A stretch of 64,000 nucleotides of DNA, from the NCBI RefSeq assembly GCF_024345225.1, contig NZ_BROD01000001.1:2304362-2368361 (forward strand), read 5' to 3'. The notes under the pieces were generated by a model. It worked only from the letters and a program-made list of their open reading frames with translations. It was not told where the DNA came from and did no database searches. This DNA is from Clostridium sp. TW13 (lineage in GTDB: Bacteria > Bacillota > Clostridia > Clostridiales > Clostridiaceae). Position numbers and translations under genes: made by a program. Positions 7,262 to 16,666 of the stretch are shown one piece after another (positions within the stretch are counted from its first letter, which is position 1; each line of letters starts with the position of its first letter).

Positions 7262-7798
7262 TTATCTCAAAGTTTTAACTTTGCTTTTCTCCATAAGCAC
7301 TCTGCTTAAAGAAATATCTATAGCCTTGTATAGAATTATTCCTGCTACTAAATTTATCGCTATAGCTGGTATAACTACTGTAGTAAATAATAAAGTAAAG
7401 CTTGCTGGCAATCCAACTAAAATACTTGCTGATTCCAAAAATATACTTCCGCTTATTAAAGTTCCAATAACCATCACAATACCTATAGCCAAGTTTTTAT
7501 TCATTCTAGGCTTTAATAACAATACCAAAAAGAAAATAATATTTGCTGTTACAACTTTATCAATTAGATTAGGTACTTGTCCAAGTGGAAACTTTGTAGT
7601 AAGTGCTGTAAATACTCCTGTAATTATTCCAGATGCAAGAGTAGTTTTATAATCCCCAAAGTTTATAAAAATAATAATAAATAGCATAGTTAGTGAAAAA
7701 TCAGGTTGCATTGGCAATCCTAGTGCTGGTGTTACTGCATGAAGAATTGCTCCTATTGCTAATAATAAAGAATTTATAACGATTTTTTTTGTACTCAT
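7262..7798 (-). CDS. trpP: tryptophan transporter (TrpP family)
   Basis: 178 residues with about five hydrophobic segments. The N-terminus (LLLAIGAILH, LPMQPDFSLTMLFI) matches the TrpP family of tryptophan permeases, formerly YhaG in Bacillus. AGGAGG precedes the ATG at 7798. The leader contains a T-box whose specifier reads TGG (Trp), so the sequence itself ties the gene to tryptophan: uncharged tRNA-Trp should allow read-through of the terminator. In Bacillus the same gene is controlled by TRAP instead. Transcription ends at the strong terminator at 7211-7252. Confidence 0.88.
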   Translation of the reverse strand: MSTKKIVINSLLLAIGAILHAVTPALGLPMQPDFSLTMLFIIIFINFGDYKTTLASGIITGVFTALTTKFPLGQVPNLIDKVVTANIIFFLVLLLKPRMNKNLAIGIVMVIGTLISGSIFLESASILVGLPASFTLLFTTVVIPAIAINLVAGIILYKAIDISLSRVLMEKSKVKTLR

Positions 7799-7927
7799 AA
7801 TATATTCCTCCTAAATTTTGCTTTAATTTTTTTAATTTGAATAAGTTATAATATTTAGTTTTTCTTGCTATAAAAGCAGTTCATCTCATGGATAACACCT
7901 CCTTAATATTTTTCATTATAAAATAAA

Positions 7928-8172
7928 AACTCCGTCCTATATATAAATATAGGACGGAGATAAAATCCGCGGTACCACCTAACTTGCATTAAAATGCCTC
8001 TTTTTCAGATACTAACATATCCTATTTGTTATAACGTACAAACCACGTTCAAGCTACTCATAACTTTTCGCCTTCATTCTCAGAGGCCCATTCACTAAAA
8101 CTCCTGTGCTACCATCTCACCATCGGTAACTCTCTTGAACATTATATCTTAGATACTTCTCCTCATCATCGA
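7928..8172 (-). promoter_or_regulatory. T-box leader, tRNA-Trp specific, with terminator
   Basis: The minus strand shows the T-box sequence AGGTGGTACCGCGG (7967-7980) followed by a terminator stem CTCCGTCCTATA / TATAGGACGGAG (7930-7959) with T-run. Stem I lies at about 8080-8172. The specifier loop reads GAATGGGCCTCTGAG; the codon in register is TGG (8088-8090), i.e. tryptophan. Downstream is trpP. Confidence 0.92.
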
Positions 8173-8280
8173 TTAATTTATATTCTCTTGTTATACTTAA
8201 ACACATTATATTATGATTTTTTGTACAAGTCAATAACTTTTATAAGTAAATTTGAAATTTTCAAAATATTCCACAAAACT

Positions 8281-9648
8281 TTAAACAGCTTCCTCTTTGC
8301 TCACAACATTCTTTTTGTATATAAAGAAATATAACATAACAATTATTACAATTCCCTTGAAAATACTGCTAATACTTATACTCCACCATACTCCATCTAA
8401 AGCCAAAGAAGTTCTATAAGCTAAAAATAGTGCCAAAGGAATTCTTAAACCTGTAAGTATTATTGACATAACAGAAGGGTAAATTGTTTTTCCCAAGCCA
8501 TTAAATACCCCTGCTGTGGTAATTTCAATACACATAAATAATTGAGAAAAGCCCAGTATCCTTAAATATGATTTTCCGATAGCTACTGTTTGAGGTTCTT
8601 TGCTGAATAAAGAAAATATAGCCTCTCCACCAAAGATTAATAGTAAGGTTGCAAAAATACCTATGGCTACGGCGAGAGCTATTGTTATAAAGTATCCCTT
8701 ATATATTCTTTTCCCTTTTCTAGCTCCATAGTTTTGTCCAACAAATGCCCCTAAAGCAGTAGCTAGTCCACCAGTACTCAACCAAGAAATAGCTTCAATT
8801 TGAGAACCTACTTTTTGAGCTGCTATGGCACCATAGCCCCATGGAGAAATTATTCTTCCAATTATCATGGAAAAACAAGAAAAAAGTCCATTCTGCATCG
8901 CTACTGGCAAGCCAATCTTAAAAATATTTTTCAAAATGGGTTTATTAAATTTACCTCTTACATTTATTTTGAAGTATGATTCACTTCTTTTACTCAAGGC
9001 ATATAGAAATAATATTGTAACTAAAAATTGAGCACTTACAGTAGCTATTCCAGCACCAATTACGCCTAAGCTCTTAATTGGCCCCACTCCATATATTAAT
9101 ATTGGATCTAACGTAATATTTGTTATTAATCCAATTGTATTGGCTACAAATGGAGTTTTACTGTCTCCAGAGGCATTAAAAATACCTGTGAAGACTGGAT
9201 TTATAAATAAGGGTATAATTCCAACAGCACTAATTGCTAGGAATATTTCAGCCATTCTTACAACCTCTGTGTCTGCTATCTTAAAAAAATCAATTATAGA
9301 TGATCTAAAAATAAATAAAATTATTCCATACACTAACCCTAAGATTAATGTCATTTTTACTGCATTATGTATATATGATTTTATATCCGCCTCATTTTTC
9401 TTACCAATAGATTGAGCAACTCCCACCTCTGCTCCTGTTTTTGCAATTAAAGCTAATGCATTTCCAAACCAAGTAAAAAACCCAGCTGTTCCAACAGCAG
9501 CCACAGCTTTTGTACTATAATTACCAAGCCACAACATATCCGTTAAATTGTATCCCATCTGAATAAAAGATGTACCTATTATGGGAAGAGATAATAAAAC
9601 TAATTTATTTGCTATCTTGCCTTCCGTTAAATCTATTTTCTTATGCAC
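8281..9648 (-). CDS. MATE-family multidrug/cation antiporter
   Basis: 455 residues, about 12 transmembrane helices in two similar halves, typical MATE length. The N-terminus (LTEGKIANKLVLLSLPIIG) and LWLGNYSTKAVAAVG segment are typical of the NorM/DinF-like clostridial subfamily. It probably exports drugs or metabolites in exchange for Na+ or H+. The start is GTG at 9648 with AGGAGG 8 bases upstream. No regulator adjoins it. Confidence 0.88.
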   Translation of the reverse strand: MHKKIDLTEGKIANKLVLLSLPIIGTSFIQMGYNLTDMLWLGNYSTKAVAAVGTAGFFTWFGNALALIAKTGAEVGVAQSIGKKNEADIKSYIHNAVKMTLILGLVYGIILFIFRSSIIDFFKIADTEVVRMAEIFLAISAVGIIPLFINPVFTGIFNASGDSKTPFVANTIGLITNITLDPILIYGVGPIKSLGVIGAGIATVSAQFLVTILFLYALSKRSESYFKINVRGKFNKPILKNIFKIGLPVAMQNGLFSCFSMIIGRIISPWGYGAIAAQKVGSQIEAISWLSTGGLATALGAFVGQNYGARKGKRIYKGYFITIALAVAIGIFATLLLIFGGEAIFSLFSKEPQTVAIGKSYLRILGFSQLFMCIEITTAGVFNGLGKTIYPSVMSIILTGLRIPLALFLAYRTSLALDGVWWSISISSIFKGIVIIVMLYFFIYKKNVVSKEEAV

Positions 9649-9784
9649 AAAATCATCCTCCTAATTAATATCTTCTGGTGTAAACTATATATTAAAATTT
9701 CATTTTTCATTATTTAAATATATTAAAAAATTTCCTACTAATAGTAATACAGTAATCTTAAATTTCTTTCTAAACTTTATACGT

Positions 9785-9985
9785 ACTTTTTATCCGATAG
9801 CTAGCATCCGTAACACTCCAACTTTATATGAAACTCCTCTTCCTAAAGTCAGATGAGTAAGCGATTAACACTAAATCATAGATTTAGGTTTTCTGCTTAA
9901 GTTGGAGATAACGGCTACACGCTCCTGGATAAGTTCAACTAAGATTCAGATGGGGATCAACCCCCACCTGAATTAAGTTTCACTT
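9785..9985. other. structured non-coding element, possibly a solo end of an IS200/IS605-type element or an ncRNA
   Basis: About 200 bases, clearly richer in G+C than the flanks and without an open frame. Visible pairings are CTCCAACTT (9817-9825) with AAGTTGGAG (9899-9907), CTAAATC/GATTTAG (9871-9887), and a strong hairpin ATTCAGATGGGG / CCCCACCTGAAT (9944-9973). The nested-stem architecture resembles the structured ends or guide-RNA regions of IS200/IS605-type elements, but no transposase or TnpB frame is nearby. Identity is not established. Confidence 0.4.
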
Positions 9986-10083
9986 GATACTTCTTGCTGT
10001 TAAATTATTATATATAAATATTTAAACAAAAAGAATGACCTCAGCATAAATTTGCACTGAAGCCACTCTACAATTTTGCTTTA

Positions 10084-10151
10084 TGCATCTTAAATTAAAT
10101 AACAAATCCAAATAGACTAATCTATGAACTTACTTATTCTTTTATGATGCC
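10084..10151. repeat. palindromic dispersed repeat, family 1, copy 1
   Basis: Starts GCATCTTAAATTAAATAACAA and ends TTATGATGCCT, with an internal AGACTA block; same pattern as the other family 1 copies at 28751, 33601, 33741, 49417, 50201, 50886, 58783 and 59482. It touches the stop codon of the GGDEF-EAL gene. Confidence 0.6.
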
Positions 10152-12019
10152 TATATACTTAAGGAATCCATTAATGCAACAGCCTTTTGAAAACTAATTG
10201 GCTTGCTGTAATAATATCCTTGAACAAAATCACACAAAATACTTCTAAGATATTCTACTTGATCCTTTTCTTCTACACCCTCTGCCACTACCTTAATACC
10301 TAGATTGTGTGAAAGTTCTATAATCTTTTCCACTATACATCTACTTTTAGTACTTTCTAAAATATCATTAACAAAGCTTCTATCAATTTTTAGCACATCT
10401 ATAGGTAATCTTGTAAGGTAATTCAAAGATGAATATCCAGTTCCAAAGTCATCTAATACTATGCTAAAGCCTAATTCTTTAAGCTTAACTAAAATCTCTA
10501 TGTTTTTATCTATTGATTTCATTAATAAACTTTCAGTTATCTCAATCTCAACATATTTTGGAGATACTCCATACATATTAGTTATATTAATAAAGTCATT
10601 CACTATTTCACTATCTCTTAATTGGATTTCTGAAAGGTTCAATGCTATGTTAAAATCATCATATCCGTGTTGTATAAGTTCGTAACATTTCTTAACTGTT
10701 TCTTCTATAACGAATCTTCCAATAGGCACAATAAGTCTGCTATATTCTGCAACAGGAATAAATTCTACTGGACTTACCTTTCCAAGTTTTGCACTTTCCC
10801 ATCTTATTAAGGCTTCAAATCCAATAATTCTTTTCTCAGATAATCCTACTTTAGGTTGAAACTCAACGTATAATTCGTTTCTTTCTAAAGCTTTTGTAAG
10901 TTCTTTTTCAATTTCATATTCTCTTTTCATTTCATTATAGATTTCATTATTAAATATTTGATATCTATTCTTTCCAGAGTTCTTAGCTCTATTTAATGCT
11001 GCATCGGCATTTCTCAATAGAACCTTATAATCACTTCCATCACTAGGATATAGTGCTAAGCCCATGCTGGCTGTTAATGGCATCATATCATCACTTACGC
11101 GCATGTGATTGTCATTAAACATTCTCATTATTCTCTCAGCAAGTTTTTCTACTTCTAATATATTATTAATCTCTGGTAAAAATACTACAAACTCATCTCC
11201 GCCAAATCTACTTAATAAATTGCTTTTATTAATTACTTTTTTTAATTCTTTTGCTACATTTTTTAACAGATCGTCCCCATAATCATGTCCAAAAGTATCG
11301 TTAATATATTTGAAGTTATCTAAATCGACAAAAATAATTCCAGCAGTTGTATTTTCATTTTGTTGAATATACTCAACAATACATTTTTTCAAATATTTTT
11401 TATTATAAAGACTAGTTGCAGTATCATAATAATCCATATATATGATTTTATTTTCTTTTTCTTTTAATTCGCTATTATCGCTTAACACACCAAAAATATT
11501 ATTCCTATCAGCATCTACACTATGGTTAATATTCAAACTAAATTTTAGCCAAAAAACTTGATTGTTACTCTTTATTCTAAACTCAATTCCAGAATCAATC
11601 TTCTCCAATTTTTCTAGACTCATGTATATGCTTCGAAGTTTATCTTTATCTTCTTCAACTACTAAATTCATAAAATTATCAAAACTTATAGTATTATCTT
11701 CAACATGATCCACAAAAAATTGAGGAACAGATTCATTAAATCTTATGGTCCTATCTAAACAACTTACTTCTATAGAAAAGCTATTAATTGATGAAAGAAG
11801 GAATTCGCTATTCTTTTTATATCTTTCTTCTAAAGAAATTAAACTATCTACTTTTTCAACAGAATCACAAAATTTCACTGGAACATTATTATCTTGATTA
11901 TTTTTGTTTAATACCTTGCTATTTTTCAACATAATCAAAACTATTGCAAATAAAACTACATTTATCATTATAGAAATCAAAAGTATCGCATCTATGATTC
12001 TTAAATTTAATATATCCAT
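10151..12019 (-). CDS. membrane-anchored GGDEF-EAL protein (c-di-GMP synthesis/degradation)
   Basis: 622 residues. One N-terminal membrane helix (about 10-32), a PAS-like region (about 60-180), a GGDEF domain (about 190-350, SRFGGDEFVVF intact) and an EAL domain (about 365-615, with FEALIRW, DDFGTGYSSL and AEGVEE). Both catalytic signatures look intact, so it could make or break c-di-GMP. The RxxD inhibitory site expected just before GGDEF is absent (NKSN), so product inhibition is unlikely. The ATG at 12019 has no close ribosome site but lies 4 bases after the stop of the small gene upstream, suggesting coupling. Confidence 0.88.
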   Translation of the reverse strand: MDILNLRIIDAILLISIMINVVLFAIVLIMLKNSKVLNKNNQDNNVPVKFCDSVEKVDSLISLEERYKKNSEFLLSSINSFSIEVSCLDRTIRFNESVPQFFVDHVEDNTISFDNFMNLVVEEDKDKLRSIYMSLEKLEKIDSGIEFRIKSNNQVFWLKFSLNINHSVDADRNNIFGVLSDNSELKEKENKIIYMDYYDTATSLYNKKYLKKCIVEYIQQNENTTAGIIFVDLDNFKYINDTFGHDYGDDLLKNVAKELKKVINKSNLLSRFGGDEFVVFLPEINNILEVEKLAERIMRMFNDNHMRVSDDMMPLTASMGLALYPSDGSDYKVLLRNADAALNRAKNSGKNRYQIFNNEIYNEMKREYEIEKELTKALERNELYVEFQPKVGLSEKRIIGFEALIRWESAKLGKVSPVEFIPVAEYSRLIVPIGRFVIEETVKKCYELIQHGYDDFNIALNLSEIQLRDSEIVNDFINITNMYGVSPKYVEIEITESLLMKSIDKNIEILVKLKELGFSIVLDDFGTGYSSLNYLTRLPIDVLKIDRSFVNDILESTKSRCIVEKIIELSHNLGIKVVAEGVEEKDQVEYLRSILCDFVQGYYYSKPISFQKAVALMDSLSI

Positions 12020-12023
12020 AATG

Positions 12024-12140
12024 TTATTGCTTTTCTTGTCCTTGAGTTTTATCTTTGTTCAATTTATCCTTTATAACTGATGAAACTAATGCAGTAGATG
12101 CCAACACTAATAATATCATTTTACCCTTTTTAACTTTCAT
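12024..12140 (-). CDS. very small predicted membrane protein
   Basis: 38 residues from the ATG at 12140 (MKVKKGKMILL), the only start with a ribosome site (AAGGAG, 7 bases upstream); the longer frame to 12230 has none. One hydrophobic stretch (about 8-22) between lysine-rich ends. It ends 4 bases before the GGDEF-EAL gene and may serve mainly as its translational lead-in. Family unknown. Confidence 0.4.
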   Translation of the reverse strand: MKVKKGKMILLVLASTALVSSVIKDKLNKDKTQGQEKQ

Positions 12141-12241
12141 AATTTTTCTCCTTAACATCCTTGTTATTTGAGGCTTTAATACACGAACCTCTTTTACTAT
12201 ATTACCATATTTATTCGCACAATTAAACAATAAACATCCTA

Positions 12242-12436
12242 TTATTTTAAAATAAATTTATTTTCTTCCTTTAAGTAGATATACCCCTCAGAAGCTAACT
12301 TATTCTCAAGATTCTGTTTGTTTAAATCCAAATCTTCACACATATCATCTAAACTAGAATAAAAATCTCTCAACTTCATGTTTACAAGACTAAATAGCAT
12401 ATTAGGATCCATATTAATTATACTTTCATTATCCAT
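12242..12436 (-). CDS. DUF4250 family protein
   Basis: 64 residues. The sequence SIINMDPNMLFSLVNMKLRD near the start followed by SLDDMCEDLDL matches the small DUF4250 family found across clostridia. Acidic, soluble, function unknown. AAAGGAG stands 8 bases before the ATG at 12436. Confidence 0.85.
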   Translation of the reverse strand: MDNESIINMDPNMLFSLVNMKLRDFYSSLDDMCEDLDLNKQNLENKLASEGYIYLKEENKFILK

Positions 12437-12473
12437 TATAAATTCTCCTTTATTAATTATTTTTTAAATATGT

Positions 12474-13079
12474 TTATTGCAAGATCTCTATTTTTTTTCT
12501 CAAACATTCATTTTTTTTATTTAAAACCTCAATAAGTTTAATAATATTTTGATTTTTACTATTTGTATCCTTACTTTTTTTTATTAATTTATATAAGTAA
12601 CTCTTATTTCGATTCAAAATACATATTTCCTCTTTGTTTTTTGATAAAAGTAAATTTTGTCGTTTTACCTCAGCAGCATTTTGATATAATTCTATTTTTC
12701 TTTTTTCCTTTATTCTCTCATCAGCTTCATACTTTGATATTTTTCCGCTATACACATCTTCCATTATGCTCTCACATAATTTGTTTAAAGTATCCTTATC
12801 TTTTATTCGCTGCTGCTGTCTATATTCTCTAATCTGAATTATATTTTCATATAACCTATTCTCTTCCTCTAAGGTTTCAATTAATTTTCTTTTATTTTCT
12901 TCAGTAATCCCATCACATGATAAGATTCTTCTCACATATCCATATCTGATCTTATCATTAAAACTAGCATATACGCTTTTATCTGAATCAACTTCAGTTC
13001 CATACACTAGAGTATAATTAAATATGCTAATAGAAACAAATATAATCAATAACACTATAGGTTTTAAAGCTTTTCTCAT
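12474..13079 (-). CDS. exported or membrane-anchored coiled-coil protein of unknown function
   Basis: 201 residues: an N-terminal hydrophobic segment (about 7-27, possible signal peptide ending at VYG-TEV), then an almost entirely helical, highly charged body (residues 60-200) with heptad-like Leu/Ile spacing, typical of a coiled coil. No enzymatic motif and no recognised family. TAGGAGG precedes the ATG at 13079. Confidence 0.6.
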   Translation of the reverse strand: MRKALKPIVLLIIFVSISIFNYTLVYGTEVDSDKSVYASFNDKIRYGYVRRILSCDGITEENKRKLIETLEEENRLYENIIQIREYRQQQRIKDKDTLNKLCESIMEDVYSGKISKYEADERIKEKRKIELYQNAAEVKRQNLLLSKNKEEICILNRNKSYLYKLIKKSKDTNSKNQNIIKLIEVLNKKNECLRKKIEILQ

Positions 13080-13156
13080 AGCCTACCTCCTAAATTATTA
13101 AATTATATTTATTATTTCTTTTTATTAAACCATGTATTCTTAATAAGATATATAAA

Positions 13157-13342
13157 CTAGTTCTTTTCCACTACCTTCACAACTAAATCTTTCTTCAATA
13201 ATTCACTCTTACTAAATCCCTTTTTAAATATTCTCACCTGTTTATAATCTACATTTTGTAGTGAGAAATCAAGAACATCAATTCTATCCCCTACATAAGT
13301 TATAGGCTCTTTTTGTCCTTTAATAAAAACTTGCACTTCCAT
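13157..13342 (-). CDS. small hypothetical protein
   Basis: 61 residues, beginning MEVQVFIKG with alternating beta-type and charged residues; no signal peptide or known motif. AAGGAG lies 8 bases before the ATG at 13342. It stands at the 3' edge of the toxin/immunity remnant region and could belong to it, but nothing in the sequence proves this. Confidence 0.5.
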   Translation of the reverse strand: MEVQVFIKGQKEPITYVGDRIDVLDFSLQNVDYKQVRIFKKGFSKSELLKKDLVVKVVEKN

Positions 13343-13534
13343 GTATTTTCACTCCTTAACGACACTTTTCATTTTTATTTTAGCATTTTAATGTTAAAAT
13401 CACTAGACATTAATGTAAAATCATTTTTAAACATTAAATTAAACACATATAAAGCTATTCAAAAGCTCTATATGTGCTTTATATTTAAGATTAATATCAG
13501 AGTAAATATAAACATTAAATTTTTTACATTTATA

Positions 13535-14134
13535 TTAATCAAATCTAAAATCCTTAATATTTAAGAAATTAATATTTTTCAAATTACTCTTCTCTACAAT
13601 TTCCTTTACTCTTTCAGTAACAATAATGGCACCTTTCCAATTTCTAAAATAGAACATATCTGATTTGTCCCATTCAGCTAAGTTTACACTTAAACCATCG
13701 ACTTCATCTTGTTTTTCATAGTCCTTAGCCCCACATTCATTACACTTTTCAACAATCCTACCATCTTTATGCCTCAAAAAACCGCATCTACCAGTTATAT
13801 CCATCTCCTTAAGGTCACCAAACGATATATCCAGATTATTACCTTTTGAGTCATACCACCCTTCTACAACTATATTTTTTAAAACAAACCCTGTAACTTC
13901 AGCTTCAATTAATAGCTTTTGCATTGCTCCACTTATTATATTGTAATTAGATACTTAGTAGTAGTCTGCAACCTTTTCACCTTTAAAATACACCTTTAAA
14001 TCAGATAATCTTTTTACAAAAACAGATTCACATTTGGGACATTCCCATACTTCTTTACTACTTTCCAACTTAACTGGTCTTGCAAAATTTGTGTAAGATT
14101 TCTGCATTATATAAAACTCAACTTTACTATTCAT
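13535..14134 (-). pseudogene. double-CXXC(G) immunity-like protein interrupted by one in-frame TAA
   Basis: A 200-codon frame opens at the ATG at 14134 and runs to 13535 with a single TAA at 13955-13957 (codon 60). The first part has CPKC (residues 32-35), the second CNECG, together resembling the double-CXXCG proteins that often serve as immunity proteins next to polymorphic toxins. The segment just after the stop (NYNIISGAMQKLLIEAEVTGF) continues the family pattern, so this was one gene. The downstream piece could restart at the ATG at 13924 (129 residues) but has no clear ribosome site. A nonsense mutation or a sequencing error would give the same picture. Confidence 0.65.
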
Positions 14135-14144
14135 ACTTTACCTC

Positions 14145-14462
14145 TTAATTATTTTTTAATTGTCTTATAGTCATCGCTTCATGCCATATATCTTTTTCTT
14201 CTAACATACTTTTAAAATCCTTTATGGTATCTTTTAAAGCATCCTCAATTGTATTACCATACCCTACAGCACCGAAATGACATCCATCTTCATCCCTTAT
14301 TTTTAAATTTGTATATCCGCAAAATTTACCATTTTGTTTTTCGTAAATTTTAACTTTAAACTTACCATATGGTGTTTTTATAAATTCCATTATATCAAAT
14401 TCAGCAACACACTTTTCGATACTTGCAATTCCATCAATTTTTAATTTTTTCCAATCACACAT
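14145..14462 (-). CDS. probable immunity protein of a lost polymorphic toxin
   Basis: 105 residues from the ATG at 14462 (MCDWKKLK). The frame is open further upstream, but the ATG at 14462 overlaps the TGA of a toxin-like fragment (14455-14565), the usual toxin-immunity coupling. Soluble alpha/beta protein with the segment YGNTIEDALKDTIKDF, which resembles feature-poor immunity and HicB-like folds; no specific family recognised. The assignment rests mainly on position. Confidence 0.5.
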   Translation of the reverse strand: MCDWKKLKIDGIASIEKCVAEFDIMEFIKTPYGKFKVKIYEKQNGKFCGYTNLKIRDEDGCHFGAVGYGNTIEDALKDTIKDFKSMLEEKDIWHEAMTIRQLKNN

Positions 14463-14565
14463 ATTTATCCGCCCATCGTTTTCTGAAAGATATAATTGCA
14501 CCATCAGGAGCAATATCTACATATTCACCTAATTTGGCAAAACTATTTATGATTTTGGGCTTATA
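14455..14565 (-). pseudogene. C-terminal stub of a polymorphic toxin (relic 1)
   Basis: The minus frame reads INSFAKLGEYVDIAPDGAI then ISFRKRWADKYV and ends at the TGA overlapping the start of the next gene. There is no start codon and a TAA bounds it upstream at 14566. The amphipathic, basic end just before a small downstream gene is how toxin C-termini of Rhs/WapA-type cassettes look. It is too short to assign a toxin family. Confidence 0.45.
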
Positions 14566-15125
14566 TTATTTAATGCTGTGACAACTCTATTTTCATTTAA
14601 CTATTGATTTAACTTTAGGTAATACTCCTTAACCATCTTGTGTAGCCCCATTGTGGCTAAAACTCTTTTTTTAATTTCTAGCCAAAATTAGCCCTTTACC
14701 ACCATTTTATCATGCCACCTGTTGACTTTCCATATTTATCAAAATGCATTCAATTTTCTGCTTCATTATATCGTACATAACTATAACAAATCCTCTTTTT
14801 ACACAATTTAGCACCTAAACTTTTGTTTTATCACTCTTGTCATCCTATATTAGTCTTGTCCTGAATTTTTTATTTATGCGGCACATCATCTTTCCCACTC
14901 TCAATTTCTTTACACTGAAAAGAGCCACTGCTTCTTCATTAGAAACAATGACTCTTACCATTGTTATAATATATTTAATTTTTCTTTTAGTTATAGCTCA
15001 CTGCATTATTGAAATTATGCAGTTGAATATTTTTACTCTTTTTATCAAACTTATTAAGCTTTATGACTTGTTATTTTTTTGTCGCCACTACAATAATAAT
15101 CTTGCAGTCAGTTATTATAATCAAA
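14566..15125. other. non-coding stretch with decayed coding-like pieces
   Basis: No intact gene is visible. On the minus strand short readable pieces occur, such as MHFDKYGKSTGGMIKWW (about 14691-14745) and VRVIVSNEEAVALFSVKK (about 14900-14960), both with the flavour of toxin or pre-toxin segments. A plus-strand frame of 107 codons (14837-15160) has no ribosome site, odd composition and overlaps an immunity gene, so I do not call it. Confidence 0.4.
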
Positions 15126-15581
15126 TTAGCAATATTCTTCAAAAGAAAATGATTCTATAATATAATTATTCTTCTTTAATAATGTGATTATCTTTTCCAA
15201 ATACCAATTTACGTCTGTTATGTTTCCATTATCAATTGTCTTTCTATTAACACTTATAGAAAATGATAATTCTAATTCTGAGTGAATAAGTAATTGCACT
15301 CCTACATCTGTTGTATCCCATAACATTAATAATCCAATTATTTCTCTACAAATTTCCTTCTTATTGACTATATTCATTAATTCTTCTACTGATATTTCAT
15401 TGTACTGCCAATCAAAATCATCATCATCGCCTAATGGTAAATACGAAATTTTGCCATCATCTTGCAATCTCCAGTTATTTGAAATAAATGTATTGATTAA
15501 TTGTATTACAGATATTTTTTCATTATTTCTTCTTTCTAATTGCACACTAATTGATGCACTTACAGACATAATATCAATCAT
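15126..15581 (-). CDS. probable immunity protein for the REase-like toxin relic
   Basis: 151 residues, soluble and acidic (GDDDDFDW), beginning MIDIMSVSASIS. It lies 25 bases downstream of a nuclease-toxin stub, the position and size expected of its immunity partner. No named immunity family was recognised. A weak ribosome site (TTAGGA) lies before the first ATG; the ATG four codons later is the alternative start. Confidence 0.55.
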   Translation of the reverse strand: MIDIMSVSASISVQLERRNNEKISVIQLINTFISNNWRLQDDGKISYLPLGDDDDFDWQYNEISVEELMNIVNKKEICREIIGLLMLWDTTDVGVQLLIHSELELSFSISVNRKTIDNGNITDVNWYLEKIITLLKKNNYIIESFSFEEYC

Positions 15582-15606
15582 TCCTAACTTACATATTTTC
15601 TTTGTT

Positions 15607-15900
15607 TTAATCTAATAATTCTGTATATGGTATTCCTTTTTTGGTTAGCCAATCTTTTATTGCTTGTGGGATTGGAGAATTAGAGAATAACTCATATGTT
15701 GCTTCACTATCTTTTGCTATTCTTAATCTAGCACCCATAGATGATTTAAATAACTCAAGTTTTTTAGGACTATCAATTATCATATTCCAATAATACCCAG
15801 ACTTAGCTTCCCACCATCTATTTCCGATACCACCATCAAAATCATGACCTCTTAAACTTTGAGCACTAGCTTCTCCTACCACCTTTGGGCAGACTCTGCC
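15607..15900 (-). pseudogene. C-terminal stub of a polymorphic toxin with PD-(D/E)xK nuclease motif (relic 2)
   Basis: The readable frame begins after a TAA (15901-15903) and includes SLRGHDFDGGIGNRWWEAK, then GARLRIAKDSEATYELFSN and IPQAIKDWLTKKGIPY. The D...ExK arrangement (HDFDG / WWEAK) and the LRIAKDSEATYELFSN core match restriction-endonuclease-fold toxins found at the ends of large polymorphic toxins. Only about 97 codons remain; the only start is a GTG at 15882 without convincing context. The catalytic core may therefore be intact but has no delivery domains or promoter. Confidence 0.65.
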
Positions 15901-16163
15901 TTATTATCTTTTAGTGGTAGAATTAATTATTTTCAACACTTAGCACCATTTTATCGTAGTAAAAAATAATGAACTAGCTTACTTATTATTCAGCTAGTTC
16001 ATTTTGTCTTTCTCTAACTGCATCTTTAATATTATACATTTAAATATTGCTCATATTTTATTAGCTTATATATACTATTTAAGTTATTACTTTTATGCAG
16101 TTAACTACTATATTTTATTGCATTGAATATTAGAGTATATTTAAATATTTCTTTTCCTTATCT

Positions 16164-16652
16164 TTAGAATTCTTGAACCATTATAGCTTCATCCTTATAT
16201 TCATCTAAATCAGTTTTTAGCCATGAACTTTCATTTTCTCTAATCACATGAAATCTCATAGTAACGTAACCTTCACTAAAACTAAGAATTATACAAAACC
16301 TATATTGTGGATATTCTGTTTTTAGTTTGTATTTCCATGTATCCATTATAATTTCAGCTAATTGTAAAACTGCAACTTCATCAGAATAATCAACATAATC
16401 ATTTATTCTTATTTCGTTGCAACTAGCCTCATAGCCTGTTCTATCTCTAAACATAGAAAGAATTCTTTTAAAATTTACATTTTCTACTTTAATTTCATTA
16501 TTCATATCAATTATAATGCAATCATGTACATCTTTAAAGTTTGGACTCATTATTTTAGATAGATTATCTGTACTTATTTTAATTACTTCTTCTCTTTTAA
16601 TTTTTGCTTTTTTCAATAAATCTATCATATTTTTATTAGTTCTAATCAACAT
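16164..16652 (-). CDS. probable immunity protein of a lost polymorphic toxin
   Basis: 162 residues starting at the ATG at 16652 (MLIRTNKNMIDLLKK), with CAGGTG 6 bases upstream. Soluble, mixed alpha/beta; a long beta-rich C-terminal half (YRFCIILSFSEGYVTMRFHV). It starts 14 bases after the stop of another toxin-like stub (16667-16807). No named family recognised; the call follows from the repeated stub-plus-gene pattern in this region. Confidence 0.55.
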   Translation of the reverse strand: MLIRTNKNMIDLLKKAKIKREEVIKISTDNLSKIMSPNFKDVHDCIIIDMNNEIKVENVNFKRILSMFRDRTGYEASCNEIRINDYVDYSDEVAVLQLAEIIMDTWKYKLKTEYPQYRFCIILSFSEGYVTMRFHVIRENESSWLKTDLDEYKDEAIMVQEF

Positions 16653-16666
16653 AATTCACCTGTTTT

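Noticed and set aside
13313-13564. Plus-strand frame of 83 codons between small genes
   Set aside because: Low-complexity Asn/Ile/Lys/Phe translation, no ribosome site, overlaps both neighbouring genes.
14837-15160. Plus-strand frame of 107 codons
   Set aside because: No ribosome site, composition rich in Leu/Ile/Phe as expected of antisense A+T-rich DNA, and it overlaps the 3' end of the immunity-like gene.
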